64,000 nucleotides of DNA from Corticium candelabrum (taxonomy: Eukaryota; Porifera; Homoscleromorpha; Homosclerophorida; Plakinidae). The stretch spans positions 2,246,231-2,310,230 of the forward strand of contig NC_085103.1 of assembly GCF_963422355.1 (NCBI RefSeq), written 5' to 3'. Positions 34,702 to 63,750 of this stretch are shown in pieces. A program made the translations under genes and the position numbers. Each line of letters begins with the position of its first letter. Within the stretch, counting starts at the first letter, position 1. Under the pieces are notes generated by a model. It had not been told where the DNA came from, ran no database searches, and worked only from the letters and a program-made list of their open reading frames with translations.

Positions 34702-34976
34702 CGAATCACTACAATATTTATATATATTACGGTGTTGTCATACCATGGTCGCAGAACACTATAGTGAACTGAAATTGTCCAAGATTAGGTTACGTGAGTC
34801 AATATGCTGCCGGCGAACCTGAGAAACGAAAGGAAAACAGTAGAGTGAAGATACGACGGGCAACGAAAGAAGAGACGTGTACCTCTCAAAGAGCCAAACG
34901 GTGGTGAGATACCCTAGTCTTCTGACAGGTTTGTTGGAACAATGGTATAACACTTTCCGACATTTCGGCCACGAAG

Positions 34977-35261
34977 TTGGTCAACGCTGATACAGCAACA
35001 GAACAAGTGCAGATCGCAGCGAGCAGAAGAGGTGTCGGAGAAATCACAAACATGATCCGGGACTCTACAAAGTTTTACTGCGGAAGCACCGCTCAACAAC
35101 TTTTTAGTCGTACTTTAGAGAGGTCAATAGCCATCGTTATTGGTTACGTAAATGACACGGACACTCCGCCGTTGAAAAGATGCCAATTACGATATCGCCC
35201 ACCAAACGCCTACCTAGAGACGGAAATGACGATGGGTAAACATAGTTGGCTATTTAATTAA
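34977..35261 (+). CDS. Hypothetical ORF in duplicated segment
   Basis: The 94-codon frame contains GVGEITNMIRDSTKFYCGS and CQLRYRPPNAYLETEMTMG. The equivalent frame in copy 1 (8,450-8,680) is broken. It overlaps an opposing minus-strand open frame (34,914-35,099), so at most one is real. No family is recognised. Confidence 0.2.
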   Translation: MVNADTATEQVQIAASRRGVGEITNMIRDSTKFYCGSTAQQLFSRTLERSIAIVIGYVNDTDTPPLKRCQLRYRPPNAYLETEMTMGKHSWLFN

Positions 35262-35760
35262 CGATATGAAAGTCAAGAAAATTGCAACAAAGAATACGTT
35301 GCCTTTTTGAACGCAAAGTCCAGTCTATAGGGTTGCAAAAGAGCACGTCCAGTAGTTGAGCACGTCCGTAAATACGCCCACTATGAATATGATCTGTTTA
35401 CGTAAGTGTGGGAACACCTCATTTTGTGTAGTACGGGACGGTTTTTAGCGTATTTTGTCCTAAGTGACGTAGGTATTGTATTATGCTCTCCGGACTTTGC
35501 CAACATATATCCATGCAATTGTAGTGCCGGACTCATCAGTAATCTGATTGAAGTACTGCTGAGGAAAAAGAAGGAGGAGTATTCTTGGCAATTCTAGACG
35601 ACGTTGGACCGTTTCAGGTAAAATATTAGGTTATACAGTAAATAGATAAACTTACTCATAGAAATTTAGTGTGTAATGATATAACCGTTGCTGAACTTAG
35701 TTTAGTAGATATCTACAACGTTAGCTAACAGTCATGCACTAGTCTTAAGTCAGACACGTT

Positions 35761-36783
35761 TTAATACATGCAATTAAACTTTTTTAAAGTTTACTTGCAT
35801 TATATAAATATTTGTTTTGTATGCTGGGACAAGGTAGTCCCGCGCAAAGCTCTCTTTGAAATTGGAAATCGACAAGAGAGAGGCGCTAGGCTCCAAAATG
35901 GTGACCCGGCTACGAGATGTGTTTCAATTACAATTCTGACCGTACAGTTTATAGTATCCTTTCTCATAAAAGTTGTCTCGTTTTACTACCGGTACTACAC
36001 AACGTTACTAACAACTAAATAAGTTTGTACTGCCTACAAAATAGACTTAACTAAACTAGACGGAACTAGGCACAAGTCGTAGGCTGTATGTACTACCAAG
36101 TCATTCTACAACCAACCTAATATAACTTGCGCATGAGCACAAAAAATTATGTTATTCGGTCAATCTCAAAACTAAACCGGCCAATCCGAGCAACAACAAA
36201 TTTAAATAATTATGAACCACTTTTTTGTTGAATTCTTCAATATTTACTGTGTAGTGATCATTATTTACTGTATAGTGATCTGCAGCTGCTAGAACGTGCA
36301 AATCTTGCAACGCTGAGAGAGGTCATGACCAATCAAGGACTTTTAAAAATTGCGAAAGCACATGTTCTAAGCAAAATTTAATTAATGAAAGAATTGTATC
36401 CGACTAATAAAAGAGAAACTAAAACAATCATTCAGGCGAAGTGTAGAGTACAGTACTAGGGACTTACGAAAGTAAAATAGGTAAAAAGTAGAACCAGATT
36501 TACAAGTAGTCTTCAGCTATACTTTATAGGCAAAAGTAACCACAGAAACAAAAATATTTTTTTCGACATAAGTAACAATTCTTCATTTTTGTCGTGCTCA
36601 ACCAAATCAGTCTGGTTTGTAAAGTCTATCACAAGTACGGGAAGCAAACCCTGCTTTAGAAATACTTAGACCATAACGGCTGTCTAGAAAGAAGACATGA
36701 CTTTACGAAGGATCCGAGTAGATCCCAGAAGCACTGTCATAATAGTAAATTGTACATCAATAATTACCGTTTTTAATTACAGA
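35761..36783. other. Upstream region of the ficolin-like gene
   Basis: No convincing exon was seen. A plus-strand frame at 35,768-36,022 ends in a hydrophobic run (ITILTVQFIVSFLI) but lacks splice or start support. The region should hold the promoter of the gene starting at 36,784. Confidence 0.4.
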
Positions 36784-41671
<4,888 letters not shown>

Positions 41672-41842
41672 ACATTTAGCCGTTTGCCAACTTGGATCGA
41701 GTTAACCGTTTGAGATATGTGTATTTCATACATCTCATGTGCTGTACGTGTTTTATAGTGGTGTGCTACAATATTAGATATCGGATAGTGTTCGAATGTT
41801 TGCGCTTGTAGTTGTGTTGCGGTATAGAGTCGTCAGTTGAGC

Positions 41843-41848
41843 AATAAA
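41843..41848 (+). terminator. Probable poly(A) signal of the ficolin-like gene
   Basis: AATAAA lies 172 bases after the stop codon in an otherwise non-coding stretch (ttgagcaataaagctt). It is the first such hexamer downstream of the gene. Confidence 0.55.
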
Positions 41849-42127
41849 GCTTATTCTCTTCTGGTACGAGATTAAATCAGCACCCACATCAATTAAGTTC
41901 TACACAACAGCCAGACACCACCGAAATAACCGTATTTGACTATTTGACATTAATCAGCTGATTGGCGGTAGGTACGATAGGAAGTTATCATGGGAGTGTG
42001 TAGCGAAATACAGGACATCGAGTAGGTAACGTAGAGAGAAAACACAGTGATATTGTGGGGTTTGCTCCGTACATTTTTGCCTTATTGAATGACGAGAATT
42101 CTTTAACAATGAAAGCTGTTCGAAGGT

Positions 42128-42128
42128 C

Positions 42129-42180
<52 letters not shown>
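42128..42180. repeat. (CT)n microsatellite
   Basis: About 24 CT units, bounded by ctgtct at each side. The Arg-Glu-rich minus-strand frame over it is an artefact. Confidence 0.9.
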
Positions 42181-42339
42181 CTATGAGATGTGATCTGCCC
42201 TCTCATGAAAAGTGTTTTCGTAAAAACATTCTGTCTAATACATAGTACAAATTGCATATTAGGTTGGTTGATTGCACGTCACAATTTCATCATACCTGGT
42301 AAGTTCCATCATTGCCATCGGCCGTAACCATCGGTTTAG

Positions 42340-42899
42340 ACTTCTGGATGACCTTCGACTGCTTCTAAAACGTCTAGGGCATTCGAGCCCTCACAAAACG
42401 AGCTTTGACAGCAATGGTGCAATGCAAGAACAGACAATGCTTCAGGAAGAGCGAAAACGGATAAGAGAAGAGAAACCCGTCTCCACAAAACAGCTAAATA
42501 CATTTGTCTTTTCGTGCCGTTACCTCAATATGGACATACCTCAATATGGACACTGTCAGCTATATAATAATGACATTATCTGTATAGATAAACATACACA
42601 CATGCACTACTATATTATGCCGTATAAGAGTCATCAAATGGCTTCCAAAAAGAAGCAAGGTGGCGTTGAATGTTTTTCGCAACCAAAAGTAGCAAAATGT
42701 GACGGTGATGCCAGGAATCACAACTGTGTGAGCGACTAAAGGTCCCTTCCATTTCGAATCTCATTGTCTTCCGGCGTCCTCATTTGGCACCATCCATGTG
42801 CCTGATTTCTGCCAAGAGAAGTATAATGTGCCTAAGAAAGCTTTTCGCCCTGACAGCAGCTATCACTTTACATCTCAGGAAGAATATGGGAAATCTAGC
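42340..42899 (+). other. Two candidate exons of an unrecognised gene
   Basis: From about 42,340 (acceptor cggtttag) an open stretch reads LLDDLRLLLKRLGHSS, then MQEQTMLQEERKRIREEKPV. A second stretch from about 42,733 (after gtgtgag) reads GPFHFESHCLPASSFGTIHV, then KAFRPDSSYHFTSQEEY and a stop at 42,897. Both look like real protein, but I cannot join them: the donor at 42,300 (gtaagt) gives a TGA at the junction. They may be parts of one small gene or pseudogene. Confidence 0.3.
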
Positions 42900-42949
42900 T
42901 AAAGCTTTTCAGTCGATCTGCTTGCTAAGAGTCCTACAGTTGACTATCG

Positions 42950-43230
42950 TATTCGCCCGTAATAATGCCCATACCGTATATACGCCCAATGCGACAGGTC
43001 AGAACTTTCAGTACAAAAAAGCACCCATACCCATAAGCCCAGGATACGCATGCGCAAACAAAACAAAATGGGTCCCCCGAACCATTCGTCTCCGTCTGTG
43101 TGCGTTTGATGAGCTGGTGTCAGTGTTGAGTGAAAGTGCTTACCGCTAGACTCATGTCCTCGTTGCAATTACCGACCCTGATGCTCTTGACGGACTTCAG
43201 GCCGACCTCGTGTGTATAGTGTTCAAAACC
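42950..43230 (+). repeat. Dispersed repeat, partner of 4,490-4,770
   Basis: It matches the minus strand of 4,490-4,770, with the same RLRLCAFDELVSV string followed by a THV(L/F)VAI block in another frame. It begins next to short reiterations of cccatacc/cccgta. Confidence 0.55.
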
Positions 43231-43327
43231 AGAATCGTTTTAGTAGTGGCACGTTAACTTAAACATGCCGCCAGATTCTTGATTTACATGTAACTGTATG
43301 CACTCATAATGATTACATGTCGATGTG

Positions 43328-43437
43328 TAGCCTCATACCTGACACTCTCCTCGAAGTCATGCCCGTATGAGGCAACATCACCGTCGTTGTCGCCTCATAC
43401 GGGGCACAACAGCGCGGGGGTCTAGTACGAGGCTATA
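43328..43437. mobile_element. 110-bp palindromic MITE, relative of 8,883-9,499
   Basis: Both halves begin tagcctc(a/g)ta(c/t) and run to gtatgaggc(a/g)ac, so the element is two inverted ends joined. GATGTG flanks it at 43,322-43,327 and 43,438-43,443. The terminal sequence and the 6-bp duplication agree with the larger element at 8.9 kb. Confidence 0.75.
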
Positions 43438-43683
43438 GATGTGATCAGAGTTATATATATAAGGCTCTGAATGTGATTGTGTGGCTAGTCGATATATGAC
43501 TAGCACGTGACTGAATGTGACACGTTGTAGTAAAAGGCGCTGTAAATTTCGATATTCAAGCATCACCCGTATATACATACATACGGGTATACAGGTCACT
43601 TAATGAAACAGTTCGCTTCATTCTTTCATCGGATCCGGCCAATTTCGACGCGACCGGTGCTCGGACGGACGAGAGCGGCACAC

Positions 43684-56029
<12,346 letters not shown>

Positions 56030-56891
56030 AGACACGTTCAAGAAATCAGTGTGATTTCTGTAATTGACACATACCCGGTATTGCTGTAGTATAAAAATGT
56101 GTATAAAATTTAGTTCAAAGGGATGTACTCTATTGTTTCACTAGACTTATGTACTTGATATGGCAAACCTATATGTCTGGTCTCACATCAATCGGATATT
56201 GGAAGATTCGATCTCATTCCAATCGGCCAACAAAACTACAATATGTAGTTAATCAACAATTTTGCAAAATAATTAACTAAGTGTTGCTGTAGTAGTGGAT
56301 AGAATCACTCCATATCTGTTTGTACCCTAAACTTTGCGAGAATGATTCTCACCCTGCACACATACATCCCTACGATCCTGTTATGCATGCTGTTTCAATA
56401 CTCATGCTGCTTGTATTATAAAATCAGAACTTTCCACAAACAATAGTTGCCTACTCCTGTGTCTCTGCAACATTTGTGCTACACAATTGTGTCAAACACG
56501 ACATACTATCAACCATTTCGAATGTTGTGTGCTTGCAAACCTGTTTTAGTGTGATCCTATGAGAAATGGTAGAAGACTGAAACAATTAGCTTGAGTCTAG
56601 TAAATTTATGTTAATTTGCTCGACCAATTAAATCGCCTAAGGCAAACAGGTTATCCAGGATCTTGTGTTTCTCCGCTCCACAACAGGAATGTATACGCAA
56701 AATGTATTAATTGGCCTGGGACAAAAAATCATTTATTCGAAATTAAAAACATGCTCAAATAGTACGACATGCTCCAATACATTGACGTTTTAGAACGTCA
56801 CCAAAACACACCTCAGAACATTCTCGAGTAGAACATGGAACATAACCTGGCATTGAAGGGAGTTTCCCTATGAGTCCGAAGCATAATTCTT
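56030..56891. other. 3' flank of receptor 2
   Basis: No gene is seen. AT-rich sequence follows the stop codon; no canonical AATAAA lies in the first 200 bases. Confidence 0.4.
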
Positions 56892-57330
56892 AGTGAACAC
56901 TTTCACACACATGGTTAACTTGGGTTAGACTCCAAATACCCCAGTCGAGAGAACGTGAGTTTAGTAAACCCAAGTTAACCCGGGTTAAGACTGGGGTTAA
57001 CCGAGGGGTAAACTAACCCTGGCTCACAGTAGGGTTAAACTGGGTTAGAGTGGAGTTAAGCGAAAACACACCCTAATATATGCAAAAACACGCCCTAAAG
57101 TCGATCTTGCCAATGTAAAAATGGCTACTCCTTCTCCCGTTCTGCTATAGGCATTACTGCTTTCCTATTCTCAAGCAGAAACTTCAAGCAATCGATGTAT
57201 TCGCTCTACTCTAGATCTTCTGCATTACCCGTGTTCTGCAAATGAACGCAAGTTGGGTGGAGTAGGGTTATCATAACTCTGCCCGAGTTATCCTAACCCA
57301 AGTTAACCCTGCTTGTGAAAGCGCTCATTG
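56892..57330. mobile_element. MITE with ~38-bp inverted ends
   Basis: agtgaacactttcacacacatggttaacttgggttag (left) is an inverted match to ctaacccaagttaaccctgcttgtgaaagcgctcatt (right). The left third also carries a series of degenerate gggttaa/ttaaccc units in both orientations (56,975-57,060). No target duplication was found and no ORF is present. Confidence 0.65.
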
Positions 57331-58126
57331 AATGTCTCAATGTCCAGATATCAGATTGGATAACATGCATGCAGAGCATCCTAATATCGTCATTCATCCA
57401 CACAACAGAAACAGAAGAACATCTACACACACAGCTCGACCTTTCCACTCTTATCATTTAACACCAAAAATATTTTTTTTGCGATAGGGAAAAAGCAACG
57501 CCTGTAAAAAAGGATTTCTTGGGAAAGCAGAAACGTGGCTGATTATGCCACTAAGCACACATTGTTGGCAATCGACTACAACTAATGATAGACATTGTCT
57601 TTATCAGGCAAGTATTTGACGACACAAGATGCTACACAAGATGCTACACATGACAGCCAGAGTTGAAACCATTGCAACGAGATACTAAAATAGAACGCCA
57701 CAGGAGGACAACATAAAAAATATTACAATGGGTTGTTCAACTCAAAGAAACATGGTATATCGCTCTTTGCATTGTTTATCCTGCTTAAGGACTGAAGGTT
57801 TCTAACATCCTGCTGAATGTAATTCAATAAAACGTTGCACTACATCACCACAGTCACGTAAGTAATACACAATAGTAACAGCAACCATTGCTGTATATAC
57901 AAAATTATGCCACACAGTATAGATACCTTTATATAACATTACAACAAAATTCCTCAAGACATGTATATATTGTAAATGCAATACATAGTACAAATAGTAC
58001 AGAGCAGCACAAATGCAACTCATTTCATTCAATGTAACAGTGTAAATGGAAACAGCAGATACTGCCTGCCCGAATTCATTTCACAACAGAGGATATACCA
58101 TCATAGAAAAGTCGTATAATTCTAAT
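57331..58126. other. 3' flank of the acyl-CoA synthetase gene
   Basis: This is non-coding as far as I can see and should include the 3' untranslated region of the minus-strand synthetase. A small direct repeat (acacaagatgct, twice) is at 57,620-57,650. Confidence 0.4.
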
Positions 58127-59181
58127 TCAATTCAAATGTGACTGACCTATGCCGGCTTCTCCTAACGCACATTTGATTTCATCCAACACTGTAACATCTT
58201 CGAGAGTAGGTGGAGGCTACAAACAATGATTCCACATAAATTAGCATCAAACTTCTGTCACAGTCAAACCGGAAAGTGCAATATATTATGCTTAAGATAT
58301 TTGGCACGTATGCAAAACGTATCCAAAATAAAACGCCCACAAAAGTATTACAAGCAATGACCTCATACTTCAGGGGCGGCAGAGCAACTCTCAATTTGGG
58401 GAGTGGGGAATGAAAGGACATCGGAGTACATAAACTATGAGGGTACTGTTTGCTTACAAATTAGAGGTTGTGTTCAAAGTTGGGGTTGCCCAAGCCCTCT
58501 CAGCTACCCAGTCCGCCGCCCTTGTATTTAGCTTCTGCTCAACTAATGAGCCAAATGTCAGATTTCACTCAGATTACCACAACCTTTTTCAGTGTGCCTT
58601 CTAAATGTTACAACTTACAAACAGTTTGATTATTTTTCTAGTCAAGCACCTCCTGCAGCCCATGAAAATCCCTCAGATCGAACCATTTAACCTTAGTCCT
58701 GATTTCCTATTGCAATGGCAGTAGGGTTGCTATTTTTTCAATATAAAGTGTAAACAAGCATGTTCAAATTTGTTTGTCAAATGTTCTAGTCTTCCATCAA
58801 ACACGCATCCTTCAAACTTTTAAAATTTATGAATGACGGTTGGCTGAAATAAAAAAAGACAATTACGCTACCTAGTACCTAATGTACATGAGACTACGTT
58901 CCCTTATAGATTGTCTATTGGGATTGGCCCATAAAAGCTGATATTGGCTACCTCATTTCGTACACGATTCTTCAATGAGTCAAGCCAAAAGTATACCGTC
59001 AGTGAAAAAAATGAAACCTACTACAAGGGTCTGCAAACAAAACTCTCTTATAACATAGTCATTGTCTGCATGTCCCATAGATACTAAATAAGCATACTTC
59101 AGGTGGTCCAATAGCCCGTGTCACCAAAAACTCTAATACTGCCAAACTTTTCTTGGTTTAGAGCGTATTGCTTGCGCGCGC

Positions 59182-59230
<49 letters not shown>

Positions 59231-59462
59231 TGTGTGTGCATGTTTACACGTGTACATGTACCAATAGCCCATACACGGTAAAGGTTAAATAACACAAAGA
59301 AGCATACTGTGAATGGTTCTCCATTAGCAAGAGCTTTCATGGTAGAGCGAGACAACTTTGCTGTTCTTGTCTAACATTAAACAAGAAACACATGTAAATT
59401 AACGTTTATAAATTTGCATGAATGTTTAATGAAATAATGGTTTCACATGCACACACACACGT

Positions 59463-59497
<35 letters not shown>

Positions 59498-59504
59498 TAC
59501 GCAT

Positions 59505-59572
<68 letters not shown>

Positions 59573-62500
59573 AAATAAACTGAGTAATAACACATAAAAT
59601 AACCTTGGGCAAACGAGGTACAAAGACAACATCTTTTAGTGAAGCCACAGGTCCAACTGTCTCACGCACATGACTAACAATGACATTCTTCAGTTCACTA
59701 GCATCTCGATCAACTCCTAGAGGTCACATTAATTACAAATTAAATCAACAATTATGACAATAAACAAGCCCATCCCAACACCTCTTCGTAAAACCACCAA
59801 TGCCAATGGTACTTCTCCTTTCACCATGTCATTGAGACCGACAACTGCACATTCAACAACTTCACGACACGAAGCGACACTCTGCACAAGACATTCACAT
59901 CACGTCATTAAGACATTACAATACAGAAGTCCCTCTCAGATGCGACTCCTTCAATGTGTAAATGCACCTCACATGCAAATCTGTATAGCAACTACCATTT
60001 AAAAGATACCGCCTCAGTTGTATGAATCAGTATGACCAAAGAAATAGTCACAAACTCTACAGAGACTACTAGGGTTGTCCCCAGCATACGAAAGGCACGG
60101 CGCTCCGCCATGCCTTGGCTTCCACTTTGTACAGGCCCGCCATGCTTTGCTGCATGAGGAAGCAGTGATTAGCTATGAAGACAAATGGACTTGTATTTGT
60201 ATTTTGAAAAGTGGGAAGTTGTTTCAGGCTAACAAGTAGTTCCTGGGATGCTTGGTTTGAAGATAAGACCAAATAGGACACAGACTGCCATATGGTATGA
60301 ACTTAATTGTAATACAAGTACTCAAAGCTCAACAGTGGTTGTCTTGCACTCTGCCCACTATTAGGTCAGTATCTGATGGTAATAAAGGAAGTCTGTAGAT
60401 ATCTGGCCTTCCTATCCTATATAAAGGGAGGTTCTCAACTGCTTAAGGTCTGGAGATTCTGCCACCACATTAATATAGCTATCATGTGGTCAAGCACAGT
60501 GAACTAAGACAGAAAGAAACTTTTTTTTAAAAAGATAAACCACTTTGTTCCTTTTGTGCCTGAGCATTCTGTGACAACAGTTTGTGGCATCTCAGGGTAA
60601 GCAAACCTGCATCAAAGCTTTTGTGGGCCAACTCTAAAAATTGGAATGGGAGGGCCAAAATTTAAGGTGGACGTGGTTATTTCCGCCGTGCCTTCCAAAA
60701 ATCCTGGGAACAGCCCTGGACTATTGTATCATAAAGTACAACGATACCTCTTCTAGGGCACCAGTAGACAGCCGATGACCTGCCACATTGATAATGTCAT
60801 CTGTACGAGCCAGCACATTCACATGACCAAACTCATCGAATCGTCCCGAATCCAAAGTGTCATAGTAACCCTACACAAACAAATAACCACACGACGTACA
60901 CAACACCCAATTCTGTATTTACAGGAAATTTTGTAAAGTAAGTCTTGACGAATTTTTCATCATTCTTCCATATAGTCGACATCGCTCCAGGAGGCAATGG
61001 TAACCTAATCAGAACATGATTAATAAAATATAATAAAACGCTAACAGAACTCAAACACACAAACTTTACTGCCAGATTGCCCATTTGTCCTTGAGAAACC
61101 TCTTCACCCTTTGAGTTTAAAACTTTGACTGCACAAGCATGCACATCATCCATTGTCCATTAATCAATCAACGATGTTCGCTAACCATTCCATCCTGGCA
61201 CTGGTTTGCCTACATTTGATGATTTGGTATACGCTCGGTCTCCTAATCCCAAACACATCGCTCCGATAGACCACCCCGATTCTACAACCAGATATATATC
61301 CGTATTGGCACTAACCCTATCAACACTCAATTATTAATCAATAATTAGCGATTACCAGTTTGCCACCAATGATCGACGACTTGCTTTACGTTACCATTAG
61401 AACCTCTGTTGATGACCTCCTCTATCCAATTCATTGTATTGTGATCGCAAATCTCTCCTGCCATAAAGAAACTTCTTAATCTATAAACAGATCGATATCA
61501 GTATGATTTAATATCAAACCGATTGGATGACCTACTTGGGTAACTTATACTTTGCAGCAAGTAGTCCCTCCGGATCCTGATCACATCACATATAAACTAA
61601 TCACCCATCTATTGCACCCAAAAAAACAAGACTTCTCTTCGAATTGCTCTCACGGCAGTTGGAGAAATAAATACAGACGAACAGCCGTGTTGTCGTATAG
61701 CACGAAAAATAGCACCAGCATCAGGAGTTCCAACCGGCTTTCCCTACAAATCCAACTAAATACAGAAAAACTCAATGTAATTTGATTTGTGTTGAGCTAT
61801 ACCTCGTATAGTATAGACGTACATCCGTAAAGTAAAGGAGCATATGCAATATACGAGTGTCCAACAACCCAGCCGAGATCCGAAGCGGCCCAAAACACCT
61901 AAACAGACAATTCCTAATTAATTATCTACGAATTGTATGTTAAAACGTTACAACCTCATCTGAAGTGACATCATAAACATTTTTCATCGTCCAGTATAAA
62001 GCGACGGCGTGTCCACCAGAGGGCCTCACGATAGCCTAAACATTATTAGATTACATACCTGTTCGAAACATGTGCACATGTAATAAATTAAAAATTAATA
62101 CCTTAGGTTCTCCAGTGGTCCCAGACGTATGCAGCATATAAATGGGATCCGTGGCTGCCACGGGCACACAATCATGAGGACGTGCACTAGCTAGTTCATC
62201 CGAGTAGTCAACATCGATTGTAGAATTTAAGTCAACTACAAGCTGACAAAACATTCATGTGTCAGAATATAATATATTCCTTTGTCAGTGTTCTGCCCAA
62301 GGTTTTCGGAGTGGTGATCGGGTATTCGCTGCATTAAGGGGTGTCATTTATTTCAGAGATAGAAAGAAGTAGATAAAACTCCCGAACAACGAAGCATCAT
62401 CGCAAACAGACAAGAAAGCAGCAAACAAAATGTATCGCACTATGAATGGTCTATAATCTGAATGACCAGATCTAAAGCTGCAACTTCTGTTAACAGTCAG

Positions 62501-63750
62501 GGAACTATGTTGCCCAGTCTCATGTTTATCCTATTGCCACGTTAGATGCCTGCCATCCATGCACCAGCTGCAGGTTTCAAATAGTCAATGCTCCTGTCTC
62601 GCAAAAAAAACTAAAGACGACCTTGACTGGATCTGTCACAGAGTGCCTACAATATTGCCTTACTCATCGCTGACATGCCGACTGCTGTGTTGGATCTTCA
62701 CACCACTTTAGTGCACTGAGCTATGCATCATAATATAGGTCATATCATAGCAGGGTAGGTCTGCCACTGTGTCAAAGTGTGAACAAAGTGCTCACCATTC
62801 AGCGAACCTCCCAATACTCATTAGCTTGATGCAAGTAAAACACCGGCTAAACTATACTGATCGTTGGACCATGCGGAGTGTTGGTCGATGTTTGTCAAGT
62901 GATGATCGGGCCCAAGCACCTCCGACCACCGTGGGCAGAACCCTGTTCTATTGCATTGCTCACCATTTCTCGCTGCACTACAATACATTTCTTCGGTTTA
63001 TGAGCAGAGTTTGTGACTGCCTGGTCCAGAATGGGTTTATATTCTATGAGCCTGTTTGATTCAATGCCGCAAGACGCAGAAACTATAACAACCGGCTATA
63101 GACAAGTAAAACACAACAAACCTCATACACACAACAACGACTAAACAAATACCTCAGCATGGTTAATTCTATTTGACAACTCCTTGGCACCGAATCCACC
63201 AAATACAATCACGTGTATTGCTCCGATTCTCGCTGATGCCAACATAGCAATAACTGCCTATTAAATTAATTAAGAAATTAAAATGCATCCAAACCTACAA
63301 AGTCATGAAAAGAAATTTTGTACTTCTGGTATCATTGGCATGTAAATTAGTACACAATCGCCTCGTTTCACGCCGTTTTCGATTAAAACACGAGCAAACC
63401 TTGATACCTACAACAGCAAATCAACACAACTCTAAGAGCCATAAATCTATCCATTCTAAAAACTTAATTGAAAACTCAACAGCAATGTATTAGAACAGAG
63501 TAAAGTATATGTAATTTATTTCGAATTTCTGCACACACATACTGCCACATGCATAGTCTAGCAAATCGTCCTGAGAAATACGCTGGCTGCTTTAGATGTA
63601 TAATGTATATTCTATCACCTTTTGCTACAATACTGAGATCAAAATAAGCACAGTATTTATTCAAGTGTATTTTACTGCTTTCAATTTGTCGACAATGTAA
63701 CAATTGTTGGCAAACAATATGCTACCTCTCTCAAAACTCTTGGTAACTCG
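58127..63750 (-). CDS. ACSS3: ACSS3-like short-chain (propionyl/acetyl) acyl-CoA synthetase, 5' end outside window
   Basis: Eighteen minus-strand exons are visible: 63750-63726, 63407-63324, 63257-63153, 63095-62964, 62242-62102, 62035-61955, 61898-61803, 61743-61633, 61576-61536, 61480-61356, 61281-61186, 61128-61065, 61004-60923, 60870-60748, 59881-59782, 59716-59604, 59370-59308 and 58216-58127. They give 556 residues plus stop, in frame throughout. The enzyme activates a short fatty acid with ATP via an acyl-AMP and transfers it to CoA; animal ACSS3 is mitochondrial and prefers propionate (family knowledge). Motifs: [15 protein letters not shown], phosphate loop [69 protein letters not shown] and the C-terminal lysine motif [12 protein letters not shown], where G of the usual SGK is A. 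The lysine is kept. About 100 N-terminal residues including any transit peptide lie beyond 64,000. The 25-bp first exon is the weakest call. Confidence 0.9.
59179..59568. repeat. (GT)n and (CA)n arrays in synthetase introns
   Basis: GT is at 59,179-59,240 (preceded by gcgcgcgcgc) and CA at 59,449-59,568, in the introns either side of the exon 59,308-59,370. Confidence 0.9.
59882..60747. other. 866-bp intron of the synthetase gene
   Basis: It separates exons 60870-60748 and 59881-59782. No coding or RNA feature was recognised; a minus-strand frame at 60,069-60,281 has no motif. Confidence 0.5.
62243..62963. other. 721-bp intron of the synthetase gene
   Basis: It lies between the exon ending CIVVQREM (62,964) and the exon starting LVVDLNST (62,242). 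No further exon was found; splicing is phase 0 on both sides. The plus-strand open frame 62,769-63,059 overlaps the antisense of the upstream exon and is rejected. Confidence 0.6.

Larger units (their letters stand above)
33830..35760. repeat. Segmental duplication, copy 2 (partner 7,470-9,825)
   Basis: This copy is the better preserved one. It holds the hairpin at 34,247-34,415 and two competing open frames (34,450-34,701 minus; 34,977-35,261 plus). It ends about 1 kb upstream of the ficolin-like gene. Segment 35,420-35,640 matches 9,495-9,690 closely. Confidence 0.8.

Noticed and set aside
62769..63059. 96-codon plus-strand ORF
   Set aside because: It overlaps antisense to the synthetase exon 62,964-63,095, whose product ([19 protein letters not shown]) clearly belongs to the enzyme.
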